Origin: Glycomyces paridis
GTDB taxonomy: Bacteria > Actinomycetota > Actinomycetes > Mycobacteriales > Micromonosporaceae
Direction of reading: 5' to 3'
NCBI RefSeq assembly: GCF_004912155.1
Contig: NZ_STGX01000004.1
Location: 183,776-247,775 of the forward strand
Length of the DNA: 64,000 nucleotides
How positions within the stretch are numbered: the stretch's first letter is position 1; each line of letters opens with the position of its first letter. Positions 25,819-34,340 of this stretch are shown here, piece after piece. A model generated the notes under the pieces. It saw only the letters and a program-made list of their open reading frames with translations, was not told where the DNA came from and did not search any database. Position numbers and translations under genes: made by a program.

Positions 25819-26245
25819 GCCGCCCGCGCGAGTCCGCGCACAGCAGCGCCGCCGCCTCCCCGACGCGCGCCGCCTCCGCTATTACCATCCCGTACAGCGC
25901 ATCATCCCCGCCCGCAAGGTCTTCAACATTCCCGGCGCCTCCGGGTCCCTCCGGGCCGCGATAGTCCGCCTCGAACGCGAACACGCCCGCCTGAGCTACG
26001 CCGCCGAGGCGTTCCGAAACTGGCGGCGCCTCGCCTACGGCCCGCTCCGCCACACCTTCAATCCCGGATGCGACTGGTGCGAGGGCCCGCACAACCGCGA
26101 CCAGCTGGAACTGCTGCTGCACGTGCTGCCGAAACGCTCCGCCCGTGAACTGCGCCGGCTCCTGGCCCCGATCGACCGGGCGTACCTGGACCGCACTTTC
26201 AACAATCCGATGAGGGACGGCCCGTGGTGGCACCGGCGCTGCTGA
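25808..26245 (+). CDS. small basic protein with GCDWCEG motif, next to the permuted tRNAs
   Basis: ATG 25808 gives 145 residues. It is strongly basic, especially at the N-terminus (RRPPARVRAQQRRRLPDARR), with a single CxxC, GCDWCEG (about residues 98-104). Helices follow (RDQLELLLHVLPKRSARELR) and an aromatic C-terminus DGPWWHRRC. The basic charge suggests nucleic-acid binding. No family is recognised. Its position directly downstream of the tRNA-like transcription unit makes it worth testing as a partner, but nothing in the sequence shows ligase or endonuclease motifs. Confidence 0.68.
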   Translation: MPRRPPARVRAQQRRRLPDARRLRYYHPVQRIIPARKVFNIPGASGSLRAAIVRLEREHARLSYAAEAFRNWRRLAYGPLRHTFNPGCDWCEGPHNRDQLELLLHVLPKRSARELRRLLAPIDRAYLDRTFNNPMRDGPWWHRRC

Positions 26246-26401
26246 GCCGTCCGTTCAGTCGCCGTCGCGCGGTTCGGGGAGGCGTGGTTCCTCAGGCACG
26301 AGCGCCTCGACGCGACGGCCCATGGTGGAGGAACCGGATCTGAACCCGTTGCGGCCCAATCGGGTGCAGCGGTCGCGGCACGGCTCCGCTACTGTCGGTG
26401 C

Positions 26402-28390
26402 ATGCTGCTCAAACCCGGCCTCGACGTCATCGTGCTCTGCCATCCCGGCGATCACGGCCTGGCCGCGCGGCCGTTCGAGCGACTCTGGGAGCACGTGCAC
26501 CGCGACCGGCCCGACGCGATGGCGGGCGGCAGCGTCGAGGTGTACCTCCACAGCCGCGCCTGGGACGGCGAGTCCGGGCCGCCGCGGTGGCTCGCCGCGC
26601 TCGAACGCGGCGCCGACCGCATGGACGAGGCCTGGTTCACCACGGTCGTTCCCGTCCTCGGGCCGGCCCTCGCCCGCGCCTACTCCCAAGACCCCGTCTG
26701 GGCCTCCGCGATCGACCACCTGCTCGCCGCCGCCGACGGCGGCGCCGACCGGCTCAAGGTCGCCGCCCTCCAGACCCCGACGGCCGGGATCATGACGAGT
26801 CCGCTGTGGCACACCGTGAAACGGCGGCTCACCCTCGACGCGCGCAGCTTCGACGACGGCGCGGTCCTGTGCCGCGAAGTCGCCCGCGTCAGCGCGCAGA
26901 CCGTCTACACCGCACTCGGCGAGCCCGACCCGATCAAGGTCTTCGTCAGCCACGCCAAACGGGACCTCGAACCGGACGGCATCGTCGAAGTCGTCCGGGA
27001 CGTCCTGCGCGACATGCACATGGGCGAGTTCTTCGACGCCGTGAGCCTCCAACCGGGAGAGCTCCTCTTCGAAGGCCTCGACGAGGGGACGGAGGCGTCG
27101 GCGATGCTCGCCGTCATCACCGAGCACTACTCCCAGAGCAAGAGCACCGCCAGGGAGCTCATCCGCGCCAAGACCGAGAACCGGGCCATCGCCGGCGTCG
27201 CCGACCTCGCCGGGCGCGTCGAGCACCGCACGTTCGCCACCAGCGACTTCCGTGTCGCCCACGCCAGTTCGAGCGACCTGCGCGAACCGGTCGAGCAGGC
27301 CCTCAACCACCTGGTCGACCGGAGCCTGGAGGTCGCCCTCGACCTGTACAAATGGGCCGCGCTCCAAGACGCGCTCGGCCACGCCGTCGCCACCACCGCC
27401 CAGCCGTGCATGGTCACCATCGACCACTACCGCGAACGGCTCGCCGCCCGCGGCGCCACGGACACGCCCGTCTGGGTGTACAGCGGCCCGCGCGCGTTCC
27501 CCGACGACCTCGCCATGCTCCACCGGCTCTCGCGCTCCCCCGAACTGCCCCAAGGCATCCGGATCGTGCACCAGCGCGAGATCAACGCCGCCGAGACTCG
27601 CGCCGACGCCCCCGGCGTGTTCACGCCCCTCCCCGAAGACGCCCTGGAAGGCGTCTGCGTCCAGTTGTCGGTCTCCGACAGCTTCGACCTCGAACGGCTC
27701 GGCCTCGACCAGCGCCACTGCCGCCTCGCGGTCGCCGAGATCGCCCAAGCGGTCTTCGCCGCCGGCGGCACCGTCGTCTACGGCGGCGACCTCCGCGAGG
27801 ACGGGTTCACCTGGCTCCTGGCCGAACAGGCCGCGAAGTACGGGCGCCGCGGCTTCCCCGTCCTGCGCGTGTTCCTCGCCGCCGGCGTCCACGCCCGGCT
27901 CGGCCCCGACGACCTCGCCCGCTTCGACGCCGTCGCGGGCATCAACGGCGAGACCGTGCTCCTAGGCCCCTCCGGCGACACCGTCCCCCAGCCGGCGCCG
28001 ACACCACTGCCCCAACAGGAGAAGGCCATCGCCATGTCGGCGGCCCGCCGCACCATGGCCGCCGCCTCGGACGCGCTCGTGACCGTCGGCGGCCGCTACG
28101 ACCCGGTCCTGCGGCCCCGCCCGGGCGTCTGGGAGGAGATCCTCCACGCGGCCGCATCGAACAGTCCGCTGTTCCTCGCGGGCGGCTTCGGCGGGGCCAG
28201 CGCCGCCGCCCTCGCCGCCGTCGACACGCCCCGCCCCGACACCGGCGACCTCCACGCCGCGCTCCGGTCCGCGACCGTCAACCCCGGCCTCGACGCCGAG
28301 GAACGCGCCGCGCTCGCCGGCACGCACCGTTCGAGCCTCATCGCGTCGCTGGTCCTCAAGGGGCTGCTCGCCGTGAAGCGGGAGGCGTAG
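26402..28390 (+). CDS. TIR plus SLOG-like fusion, candidate immune protein
   Basis: ATG 26402 gives 662 residues. Residues about 1-165 resemble a degenerate TIR-like fold (VIVLCHPGDHGLAARPFERL, VEVYLHSRAWD). Residues about 177-260 are a TIR domain: IKVFVSHAKRDL at the first strand, then SKSTARELIRAK, where the Glu sits where the NADase catalytic Glu is expected. Residues about 415-480 match SLOG/STALD-type nucleotide-sensing domains (GTVVYGGDLREDGFTWLL), with a second Rossmann-like segment near 560-600 (LVTVGGRYDP, LAGGFGGAS). TIR plus SLOG proteins are known sensors/effectors of bacterial immunity that act through NAD-derived signals. The 28356 and 29207 genes nearby are paralogous helical proteins. 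Function is inferred from domains. Confidence 0.75.
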   Translation: MLLKPGLDVIVLCHPGDHGLAARPFERLWEHVHRDRPDAMAGGSVEVYLHSRAWDGESGPPRWLAALERGADRMDEAWFTTVVPVLGPALARAYSQDPVWASAIDHLLAAADGGADRLKVAALQTPTAGIMTSPLWHTVKRRLTLDARSFDDGAVLCREVARVSAQTVYTALGEPDPIKVFVSHAKRDLEPDGIVEVVRDVLRDMHMGEFFDAVSLQPGELLFEGLDEGTEASAMLAVITEHYSQSKSTARELIRAKTENRAIAGVADLAGRVEHRTFATSDFRVAHASSSDLREPVEQALNHLVDRSLEVALDLYKWAALQDALGHAVATTAQPCMVTIDHYRERLAARGATDTPVWVYSGPRAFPDDLAMLHRLSRSPELPQGIRIVHQREINAAETRADAPGVFTPLPEDALEGVCVQLSVSDSFDLERLGLDQRHCRLAVAEIAQAVFAAGGTVVYGGDLREDGFTWLLAEQAAKYGRRGFPVLRVFLAAGVHARLGPDDLARFDAVAGINGETVLLGPSGDTVPQPAPTPLPQQEKAIAMSAARRTMAAASDALVTVGGRYDPVLRPRPGVWEEILHAAASNSPLFLAGGFGGASAAALAAVDTPRPDTGDLHAALRSATVNPGLDAEERAALAGTHRSSLIASLVLKGLLAVKREA

Positions 28391-28925
28391 CGGCACCGCC
28401 CTCGCGCGGCTCGGGCAGCTCCAGGTCGCCCGGCAGCAGCGACTCCACGCCCGCGACCTCGCCCAAGAGCACCGCGATGTCGGTGAGGTTCCTGCGGACC
28501 TTGTCGATCTCGCCGCGCAGCTCGTCGATGCGGTCCCATCCGCGCTCGTGCGCCACCGTGTCGACCCCGTCGGGGCGCCGCTCCTCGTGCGCTGCCAGCA
28601 GCGGATGCCACGTCGCCAGAACAGGCCTGACCGAACCGTTCAGCATCGCGACGGCGATGCGCCCGAACGTGATCCTCTTCGAACCGCCGCGGGCCACCGC
28701 GGGCCCGTGACGCCGCAGGATCTCACGGGTGATCGCGAACAGCTGATAGAAGGAGGTCAGCGCCTCCCGGGCCTTGCCCTCGTCCGCGCCGAGCGGCACC
28801 ACCGAGACACGGGTGATCATCTCGACGTACAGCTCCCAGGCCGCGTCCCGCTCGGCCCGGTCGGGCTCCCACGTGCCCTCGATCCCGCCGACGAACGGGA
28901 TCTGGAGGTTCACCTTGACCTGCAC
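28356..28925 (-). CDS. helical accessory protein, paralogue of the 29207 gene
   Basis: GTG 28925 (MQVKVNLQIPFVGG) gives 189 residues; the 3' end overlaps the TIR gene by 35 bases. It is predicted all-helical with a signature VRPVLATWHPLLAAHEERRP (about residues 100-120) followed by two helices (RIDELRGEIDKVRRNLTDIA). The same R-P-x-L-x-x-W-x-P block and helix order occur in the 29207 protein. No family is recognised. Convergent overlap with the TIR-SLOG gene and a paralogue on the other side suggest a functional link. Confidence 0.75.
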   Translation of the reverse strand: MQVKVNLQIPFVGGIEGTWEPDRAERDAAWELYVEMITRVSVVPLGADEGKAREALTSFYQLFAITREILRRHGPAVARGGSKRITFGRIAVAMLNGSVRPVLATWHPLLAAHEERRPDGVDTVAHERGWDRIDELRGEIDKVRRNLTDIAVLLGEVAGVESLLPGDLELPEPREGGAATPPASRRAAP

Positions 28926-29206
28926 GGACCCGGACTCCCCTCATCGGCACTCGACATTCGACTCTCGACCGCAGATGACCAGCATACCGGGAAAGCAGGT
29001 CCGCGTCGGTGCCCGCCGCCACAGTGTCAGGAACACGATTGTCCAAGGGGCGCATCAGAACCAGCCTCCGCTAACGCGAGCGGCCCGTACGTGCCGGACC
29101 CGGCGGAGCCGACGCAGCCCGATCCCCTGGCGCGCAGCGAAGTAGCCCGGATCGCCGAAGCGGCCTACGATGGGCACCTGCACACCGGCCGGCGAGAGGA
29201 CGGGGA
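28926..29206. other. divergent intergenic region between the helical paralogues
   Basis: About 280 bases hold the promoters for the minus-strand 28356 gene and the plus-strand 29207 gene. No clear hexamers, repeats or RNA genes were recognised. Confidence 0.35.
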
Positions 29207-29617
29207 ATGAGCGAGGCGACCATCGCGGCGGCGTTCGCGTTGCAGGTCGAACTGTCGACGCGCATCGCCACACGGCCCCTGCCCGAAGGACAGGGCCTGC
29301 TCAGCGAAGCGATCGGGTCGCTCAAGGCGCTCTTCGACGCCGCACGCGCCGCCATCAGGGAACTCGGGTCCGCCGACCGCGACGACGAGGTCGCCCTCCT
29401 CGCCGGGAAACTCGCCGAGACCCTGCGGCCGTTCCTCACCGAATGGCAACCCCGCCTCGACGGCCACCTCTCCACCCGCCCGCCCGGCGTCGGCGTCCTC
29501 ACCCACGAACAGGCCTGGGAACACGCGGACGCGCTCCGCGCCGAACTGCCCGGCCTCCAGGCGACCCTCAGCGAAGTCCTCGACCGCCTCCGCGAAGTCA
29601 CCGGCTCCGACCTCTGA
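29207..29617 (+). CDS. helical accessory protein, paralogue of the 28356 gene
   Basis: ATG 29207 gives 136 residues. The sequence is helical throughout: ELSTRIATRPLPEGQGLLSE, ALRAELPGLQATLSEVLDRL, with LRPFLTEWQPRLDGHLSTRP aligned to the W-x-P block of the 28356 protein. Their C-terminal halves align for about 60 residues. The shorter N-terminus lacks the first 50 residues of the paralogue. No family is recognised. The pair of diverged copies flanking the TIR-SLOG gene is the main clue to its job. Confidence 0.75.
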   Translation: MSEATIAAAFALQVELSTRIATRPLPEGQGLLSEAIGSLKALFDAARAAIRELGSADRDDEVALLAGKLAETLRPFLTEWQPRLDGHLSTRPPGVGVLTHEQAWEHADALRAELPGLQATLSEVLDRLREVTGSDL

Positions 29618-29723
29618 CACCCGGGCCGGGAACGCCCCCCGGACACCGGTAAGGCAGGCCCTACCGGTGAAATGCCTGCTCGCAGGCTCGTAAGCGAGCC
29701 CCGGGCGGCCGAGAATTGACCGT

Positions 29724-30422
29724 ATGAACACGATCATCAAGCAGCTCGGCGCCGACACCGGCTACCTGCTCTCCTCGCTCCCGATCGCCCTGCCCGCCTT
29801 CGCCATCACCGTCACCGGCTTCGCCGCCGGCATCGGCACCGCCGTCGTGTGGGTCGGCGTCCCGATCCTCGCCGCCACCCTCTACGCCATGCGCGGCCTC
29901 GCCGCCGCCGGACGCGCACAGCTCGCCGCCGTCCTCGGCGAACCCGTCCACGCCCCGCACTACCGGCGCACCGACGCCACCGGCGTCCGCCGCTTCCTCG
30001 CGCCCCTCGCCGACGGCCAGTCCTGGCTCAACCTCCTGTGGGGCCTCATCAACCTCCCCATCGCCATCGCCGGCTTCGCCGTCGCCCTCTCCCTGTGGGC
30101 CGCCACCCTCGCCTCCCTCGCCTACCCCCTCTACGCCTGGGCGATCCGCCGCGCCACCGGCGACGGCGACGGCCTCGAACACGCCACCAGATGGCTCGGC
30201 TGGGGCGACTCCTACACCGCCGTCTCCGCCCTAGCCGTCCTCGGCGGGCTCGTCCTCGCCCTGCTCCTGCCGCTCATCCTCCGCGGCTTCGCCCTCACCC
30301 AGGCCGGACTCGCCCGAGGCCTCCTCGCCTCGCTCACCGAGCACGACACCCCGCACCTGCCGACCCGCTCCCCCGCCGCCGAAGCCGAGATCACCCGCAT
30401 CCACGAACGCCTCAGCGCCTGA
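29724..30422 (+). CDS. stand-alone sensor-domain membrane protein
   Basis: ATG 29724 gives 232 residues. Two membrane helices near the N-terminus (SLPIALPAFAITVTGFAAGI, GTAVVWVGVPILAATL), a soluble segment, then LNLLWGLINLPIAIAGFAVA and further helices match the putative sensor domain (PF13796) that opens many actinobacterial histidine kinases. It is here without any kinase domain. The Gly/Pro-rich tail after residue 205 carries an acidic/charged end (AEITRIHERLSA). It follows the helical protein after about 107 bases. It may sense an extracellular signal for the adjacent locus; that is speculative. Confidence 0.75.
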   Translation: MNTIIKQLGADTGYLLSSLPIALPAFAITVTGFAAGIGTAVVWVGVPILAATLYAMRGLAAAGRAQLAAVLGEPVHAPHYRRTDATGVRRFLAPLADGQSWLNLLWGLINLPIAIAGFAVALSLWAATLASLAYPLYAWAIRRATGDGDGLEHATRWLGWGDSYTAVSALAVLGGLVLALLLPLILRGFALTQAGLARGLLASLTEHDTPHLPTRSPAAEAEITRIHERLSA

Positions 30423-30479
30423 ACGAGACGACGACGGGCGGCCGCGAACACGCGGCCGCCCATAGTCGTCTCCGAGGAC

Positions 30480-31628
30480 TCACTCCTCCTGGTCGAGCGT
30501 CCCCGACTCGATCTCCAACTGGAACAACCGGTCCAACGCCGCGATCCCGTACACGTCGTCGAGCCCCTCCGCACACGCGAAATCGCTCAGCAGGTCGAAC
30601 CCGTCCCGCACCCCCAACCGCCCCAACCGGAACGCCGCCTCGATCCGCCCGAACCAATGGAAGTACGCGTCCGCCGCCAGCACCGAGTACGCCTCGACCC
30701 CGACCTCCGGACTGATCCCGTGCATCGCCTCCGCCGCGTCGATCCCCAAGTGGTAGTCCATGATCGCCTCCACCCCCTTGATCAGCCGCCACAGCGCGTT
30801 CTCCGCGTCCCCCGCGTTGTACTCCGCCAGCTGCTCCGCGCAGATGATCCGCAGCCGCGACGTCACCAGCGGCGACGTCGCGAGATGCCGCAGCGCCAGC
30901 GCCGCCGACGACCCGTCCACCGGCCGCAGCATGTTCGCCGCGCTGTGCCGCACGTACTCGCTCACCGAACCGTCGGTGACCAGCTGCATGAGCGCGATCC
31001 CGGCCGGGCGCGCGGCGCAGTCGACGAGGGCGCTGGCGGCGTCGAGGCGGTATTTGCCGTCGACGGCGGGGTCGGCGGCGATCGCTTCGAGGGCGCGGGT
31101 GGCTTCGGCGAGGCTGAAGCGGCTCATGTGCTCGGCGGCTTCGAGCCGGACTTCGACGTCGACATCGGAGGCGGCGGCGACGGGGGAGAGGCGCATGGCC
31201 ATGTCCTTGCCGCCAAGGTCGACGAGGTCTTGGATGAGCTGTACGCGCAGGTCGGCGTCGATGGTCTCGTTCTGGATGGAGCGGACGAGGTTGGCCATGG
31301 CGCGGTCGCGGCGTTCGGCGGGGACGGCGGCGGCGTCGAGGGAGACGGCGAGGCCGATGGCGGTCTCGGGGACGTCGGCGAGGTCGGGTTCGGGGTCGTC
31401 GTCCCAGAATCCGGTGCGGGTCGCGGGGGCGGCGGGGGCGCCGGTGCCGAGGCGGGCGAGTCGGCGGCGGCGCTGCCAGCGGCCGGTGGCCCAGGTCGCG
31501 GCGATGGCGGGGCCGATGAGGCCATAGCCCCACAGTCGGTTGACGCCGAAGAGCTCGACGACCGGGACCGGTGCGAGCACGGCGGAGAATCGGAGCGTCC
31601 AAAGCCGCATTGCATTGGCATTCGCCAT
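30480..31628 (-). CDS. membrane-anchored HEAT-repeat-like protein
   Basis: ATG 31628 gives 382 residues with GAGG about 11 bases upstream. One N-terminal membrane segment (about residues 10-40, VELFGVNRLWGYGLIGPAIA) and a basic loop (GRWQRRRRL) are followed by about 300 residues of paired helices. The pattern is that of HEAT/Armadillo-like units (MAMRLSPVAAASDVDVEVRL, LRHLATSPLVTSRLRIICAE). No enzymatic motif is seen. Such scaffolds mediate protein-protein contacts at the membrane. It ends with an acidic tail (GTLDQEE). It is transcribed away from the 32004 gene through a shared 375-base promoter region. Confidence 0.78.
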   Translation of the reverse strand: MANANAMRLWTLRFSAVLAPVPVVELFGVNRLWGYGLIGPAIAATWATGRWQRRRRLARLGTGAPAAPATRTGFWDDDPEPDLADVPETAIGLAVSLDAAAVPAERRDRAMANLVRSIQNETIDADLRVQLIQDLVDLGGKDMAMRLSPVAAASDVDVEVRLEAAEHMSRFSLAEATRALEAIAADPAVDGKYRLDAASALVDCAARPAGIALMQLVTDGSVSEYVRHSAANMLRPVDGSSAALALRHLATSPLVTSRLRIICAEQLAEYNAGDAENALWRLIKGVEAIMDYHLGIDAAEAMHGISPEVGVEAYSVLAADAYFHWFGRIEAAFRLGRLGVRDGFDLLSDFACAEGLDDVYGIAALDRLFQLEIESGTLDQEE

Positions 31629-32003
31629 ACGTCGAACCTCGGGTAGGTGCGTTGCTGAGTGCTGCCAGAACTGCTCGGTACGGCTCCGCGGCGGCCGCGG
31701 CGGGGCGCGGTCTCCTGGGCGGCCTCGGCGTCGAGGTGGAGGGGCCGCCTGCGGAGTGCTGGGGCATAAAGCGTAGTCCCCCAAGACGAGTCGCGGTCGC
31801 ACAGGGTGTGCGATGGGCGCCGGAGCGGCGCGGCGGCGGGTGCGGTTCGTGCCGGTATGCGACCGATGCCGCCGATGGGGGTCCGGACCTGGTCTTTCTG
31901 GGTGCGTCGGGGTCGCTCCGGGCCTGTACGATCGGGAGAAACCCCCGGTGGAGCCCATTCACCGCGTCCGGTGCCCCCTAGGAAGACGAGGCGTGTTAGA
32001 GCG
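31629..32003. promoter_or_regulatory. divergent promoter region
   Basis: This region serves the minus-strand HEAT-like gene and the plus-strand 32004 gene. A TACGAT -10-like hexamer lies at 31927-31932 on the plus strand, about 65 bases before ATG 32004. The rest is GC-rich with no recognised RNA or repeat. Small open frames here look like shadows. Confidence 0.45.
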
Positions 32004-32849
32004 ATGACGTATCCGCCCCCCGGCGGCCAGAACCCGCAGTATCAGCTGCAACCCGAGCCGCAGCAGCCCAGTGACCCCTACATGCAGGGATACGGGAGCA
32101 CGCCTCCGCCGCCGCAGCCTGGCCACTACCCGCCGCAGCCGAACTACACGCAGCCGCCGAGCCAGCCGATGATGCCGCCGGTGGGCGTGCAGCCCGGTTA
32201 TCCGACGGCGCCGGGGACGGTGCTGCCGCCGCCGATTCCGCCCGCACAGCAGGGCGGGAACCTGACCGTGATCCTCGCGGTGGTGGTGGGCCTGGTGGTC
32301 GTGCTGGGCATCGCCGCGGTCCTGATCATCCCGGGCATGATGGGCGACGAGGACCCGCAGGCCGGCGGCGGGGACGACCCGACCACGGGCGAGGCGACCT
32401 CGGAGGAGCCGACCGCGGAGGAGACCGAGGCGGCCCCCACTGAGGAGGAGACCACCGAGGCCGCCGCGGCGATCGAGGGCTGGGGCTCCCCCATCAGCTC
32501 CGAGGACGACTACGACCCGAATTCCCCTGTGGGCGTGGCGATCACCTACCAGCTCGCGTACAACTCGAATGACGACGCGACGCTCGAGTCGCTGGTGAGC
32601 GCGGACGCGACCGAGGACATGAAGTGGGACCTCGACGCCAAGCTCGCGGCCGAGGACGACTACGACTTCATCATCTGGGGCCTCAAGCGCGAGGGCGGCA
32701 CCGACAGCGAGGTTCAGGCCTGGGCCGGCTGGACGTGGGACGACACCGCCCCCGCCACCGACGACGACCTCAGCCTCAGCTACACGTACACGCTGGTCCA
32801 GGAGGACGGCGAGTGGAAGCTGTACGACCTGGTCTACGGGGCGCCCTGA
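32004..32849 (+). CDS. Pro/Gln-rich single-pass protein with extracytoplasmic NTF2-like domain
   Basis: ATG 32004 gives 281 residues. Residues about 1-85 are Pro/Gln/Tyr-rich and disordered (QPEPQQPSDPYMQGYG, PPPQPGHYPPQPNY). One TM helix (LTVILAVVVGLVVVLGIAAV, about 88-108) is followed by a Thr/Glu/Ala-rich linker (about 115-155) and a C-terminal domain of about 125 residues. The domain runs DPNSPVGVAITYQLAYNSND to LVQEDGEWKLYDLVYGAP, the pattern of a DUF4878/NTF2-like extracytoplasmic domain ending in a W-K-L-Y strand. This layout is widespread in actinobacteria (septal/ESX-associated surface proteins); the role is unknown. Confidence 0.82.
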   Translation: MTYPPPGGQNPQYQLQPEPQQPSDPYMQGYGSTPPPPQPGHYPPQPNYTQPPSQPMMPPVGVQPGYPTAPGTVLPPPIPPAQQGGNLTVILAVVVGLVVVLGIAAVLIIPGMMGDEDPQAGGGDDPTTGEATSEEPTAEETEAAPTEEETTEAAAAIEGWGSPISSEDDYDPNSPVGVAITYQLAYNSNDDATLESLVSADATEDMKWDLDAKLAAEDDYDFIIWGLKREGGTDSEVQAWAGWTWDDTAPATDDDLSLSYTYTLVQEDGEWKLYDLVYGAP

Positions 32850-32873
32850 CGCGCCCTGGCCAGTAGTTTCGAC

Positions 32874-32914
32874 GCGGCTGCGCCCCGACACCTTCGGTGT
32901 CGGGGCGCAGCCGC
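32874..32914 (+). terminator. strong factor-independent-type terminator hairpin
   Basis: A 19-bp perfect stem (32874-32892 with 32896-32914, core CTGCGCCCCGACACC) closes on a very short loop (TTC at 32893-32895). It lies 25 bases after the stop of the 32004 gene. No U-tract follows, which is usual for actinobacterial terminators. Confidence 0.75.
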
Positions 32915-32930
32915 TTCCCGCACACCGAAG

Positions 32931-32984
32931 TTATCCACAGGCCTTGACCTGCCGCGACAATCTCTTCACGCAGAGTTATCCACA
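32931..32984 (+). repeat. pair of DnaA-box-like TTATCCACA words
   Basis: TTATCCACA occurs at 32931-32939 and 32976-32984 (spacing 45 bases) in the short gap before the 33035 gene. It is the same word as in the cluster at 1112-1268. DnaA binding is inferred. Confidence 0.5.
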
Positions 32985-33034
32985 GGCGAGAAGAAGTTGT
33001 TGACGCTGTGTCGCCGACCGGCCACAGTTGATGC

Positions 33035-33880
33035 ATGAGCCAGATGCCGATGTACCGCACCACGACACCCGCGATCACCGAACCCTTCTTCGCCTCGGCG
33101 GAGGCCGAGCCGGCGGACGACCTGCTGCTGCGCTTCGAGGCGGTCTTCGAGGCCGATCTCAGGCAGGTGGCGACCGGCCGCACGGCGGCATGGATCCACG
33201 GATTCGATGTGCTGCCGCCGGGGAGCGACCAGCGCGACTGGCCGGTGGAGAGCTCGCCGGACCCGCCGCTGTCGGACATCGCCGTGGTCGACGGCCTGCC
33301 GGTGACCGCCTTGGCGCGGACGCTGGTGGACTGCGCCGCGGACCTGCCGCGGCTGGAGGCGGTGGCCGCGGCCGACCAGTTCCTGCGGGCCGGCATCGAC
33401 TCGGGCGATCTGGCGGCCGCGCTCGAACCGATGCACGACGAACGGCTGCGCCGCGCGAACGCGACGCTGCTGGCGGCCGATCCGCGGTCGGAGTCGCCGA
33501 TGGAGTCCTGGACCCGCTGCCTCATCGCCGACGCGGGCCTGCCCGCGCCGGTTCCGCAGCTGCGGTTGCGGTCGCCGAGCGGCCGGTCGGTCTTCCTCGA
33601 CCTCGGTTGGGAGCAGTGGCGGGTCGGGGTCGAGTACGACGGCACGGCGACCCATTCGGGCCTCGCCGCCGAGACCGCCGACCGGAGGCGCCATGTGGTG
33701 CTCCGCAATCTCGGCTGGAGCATCGAGATCGTGACGGCCCCTGACGTGATGGAGGAGCCGAGCCCGTGGCTGCTGCGCCTGCGCGACACCCTCCTCGACC
33801 GCGGCTGGGATCCGAGCCCGACCCGCCTCAAGGACGTCAACGCGCGCATCGAGGCGGTGAGCGAAGCACTCCAGCGGTGA
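33035..33880 (+). CDS. DUF559/PD-(D/E)xK-like protein with AbiEi-like N-terminal region
   Basis: ATG 33035 gives 281 residues. The C-terminal third has FLDLGWEQWRVGVEYDGTAT (about residues 187-206). With RRRHVVLRNLGWSIEIVTAP it matches the DUF559/Vsr-like endonuclease-fold pattern (D..., VEYDG, ..R.xLxxxGW). The N-terminal part resembles the helix-rich portion of AbiEi-type antitoxin-associated proteins of actinobacteria; this match is weak. Function could be nucleic-acid cleavage or a regulatory relic. The upstream gap contains DnaA-box-like words. It is followed by a 460-base intergenic region. Confidence 0.68.
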   Translation: MSQMPMYRTTTPAITEPFFASAEAEPADDLLLRFEAVFEADLRQVATGRTAAWIHGFDVLPPGSDQRDWPVESSPDPPLSDIAVVDGLPVTALARTLVDCAADLPRLEAVAAADQFLRAGIDSGDLAAALEPMHDERLRRANATLLAADPRSESPMESWTRCLIADAGLPAPVPQLRLRSPSGRSVFLDLGWEQWRVGVEYDGTATHSGLAAETADRRRHVVLRNLGWSIEIVTAPDVMEEPSPWLLRLRDTLLDRGWDPSPTRLKDVNARIEAVSEALQR

Positions 33881-34340
33881 GGCCGGGCCGGCGAAGCGGG
33901 AAGGCGCCTCCCGCCCGCCGGACCCGCGGCAAGAGAACAGCCAATGGCAGGAAGGTGGGCCGGGCAGGTAGGTACGAGCGAGGAAGCTGCTCGCCCCGGT
34001 GGGCGGCGACGGAAACCGGTCGACCCGTCGCTCTCATGAGGTGAAGGCCAACAGGGAGACCGGCTGGGCGGCACCTGCAGCGCGGTGCGGTGGCCGCAAC
34101 GGGCCACCGCACCGCTGCGGAGTTTCGGGGTGGGGCGATCAGGGGAGGGGAGAGGGGTGGGTGGGGGGGGAGGGGACCCCCCGGAGGGCGAACATCGGCG
34201 GTGAGGGCGGCTCGCCTCAACCGGGTCGGATCACGGGCCCCGCCGTGAGGCCCGGCGGGCCTGCCTCGGCGGTGGACCTGGTGCGGGGCGGCGACCGGTT
34301 ACGATCGTTGCGAGCATTGTTCGATTCGGCGGAGGCGCAC
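33881..34340. other. intergenic with large hairpin and G-rich tract
   Basis: A 13-bp perfect stem, CGGTGCGGTGGCC (34083-34095) with GGCCACCGCACCG (34102-34114), is a terminator candidate. Immediately downstream, 34130-34180 is strongly G-biased on the plus strand (runs GGGG, GGGG, GGGG, GGGTGGG, GGGGGG), enough to form a G-quadruplex. A TACGAT -10-like hexamer at 34299-34304 could serve the next gene. No coding potential is convincing. Confidence 0.5.

Noticed and set aside
31629-32003. Start of the 32004 gene at an upstream ATG near 31806
   Set aside because: The upstream extension is Arg/Gly-rich and crosses the likely promoter TACGAT; ATG 32004 begins the Pro/Gln-rich N-terminus typical of such proteins.
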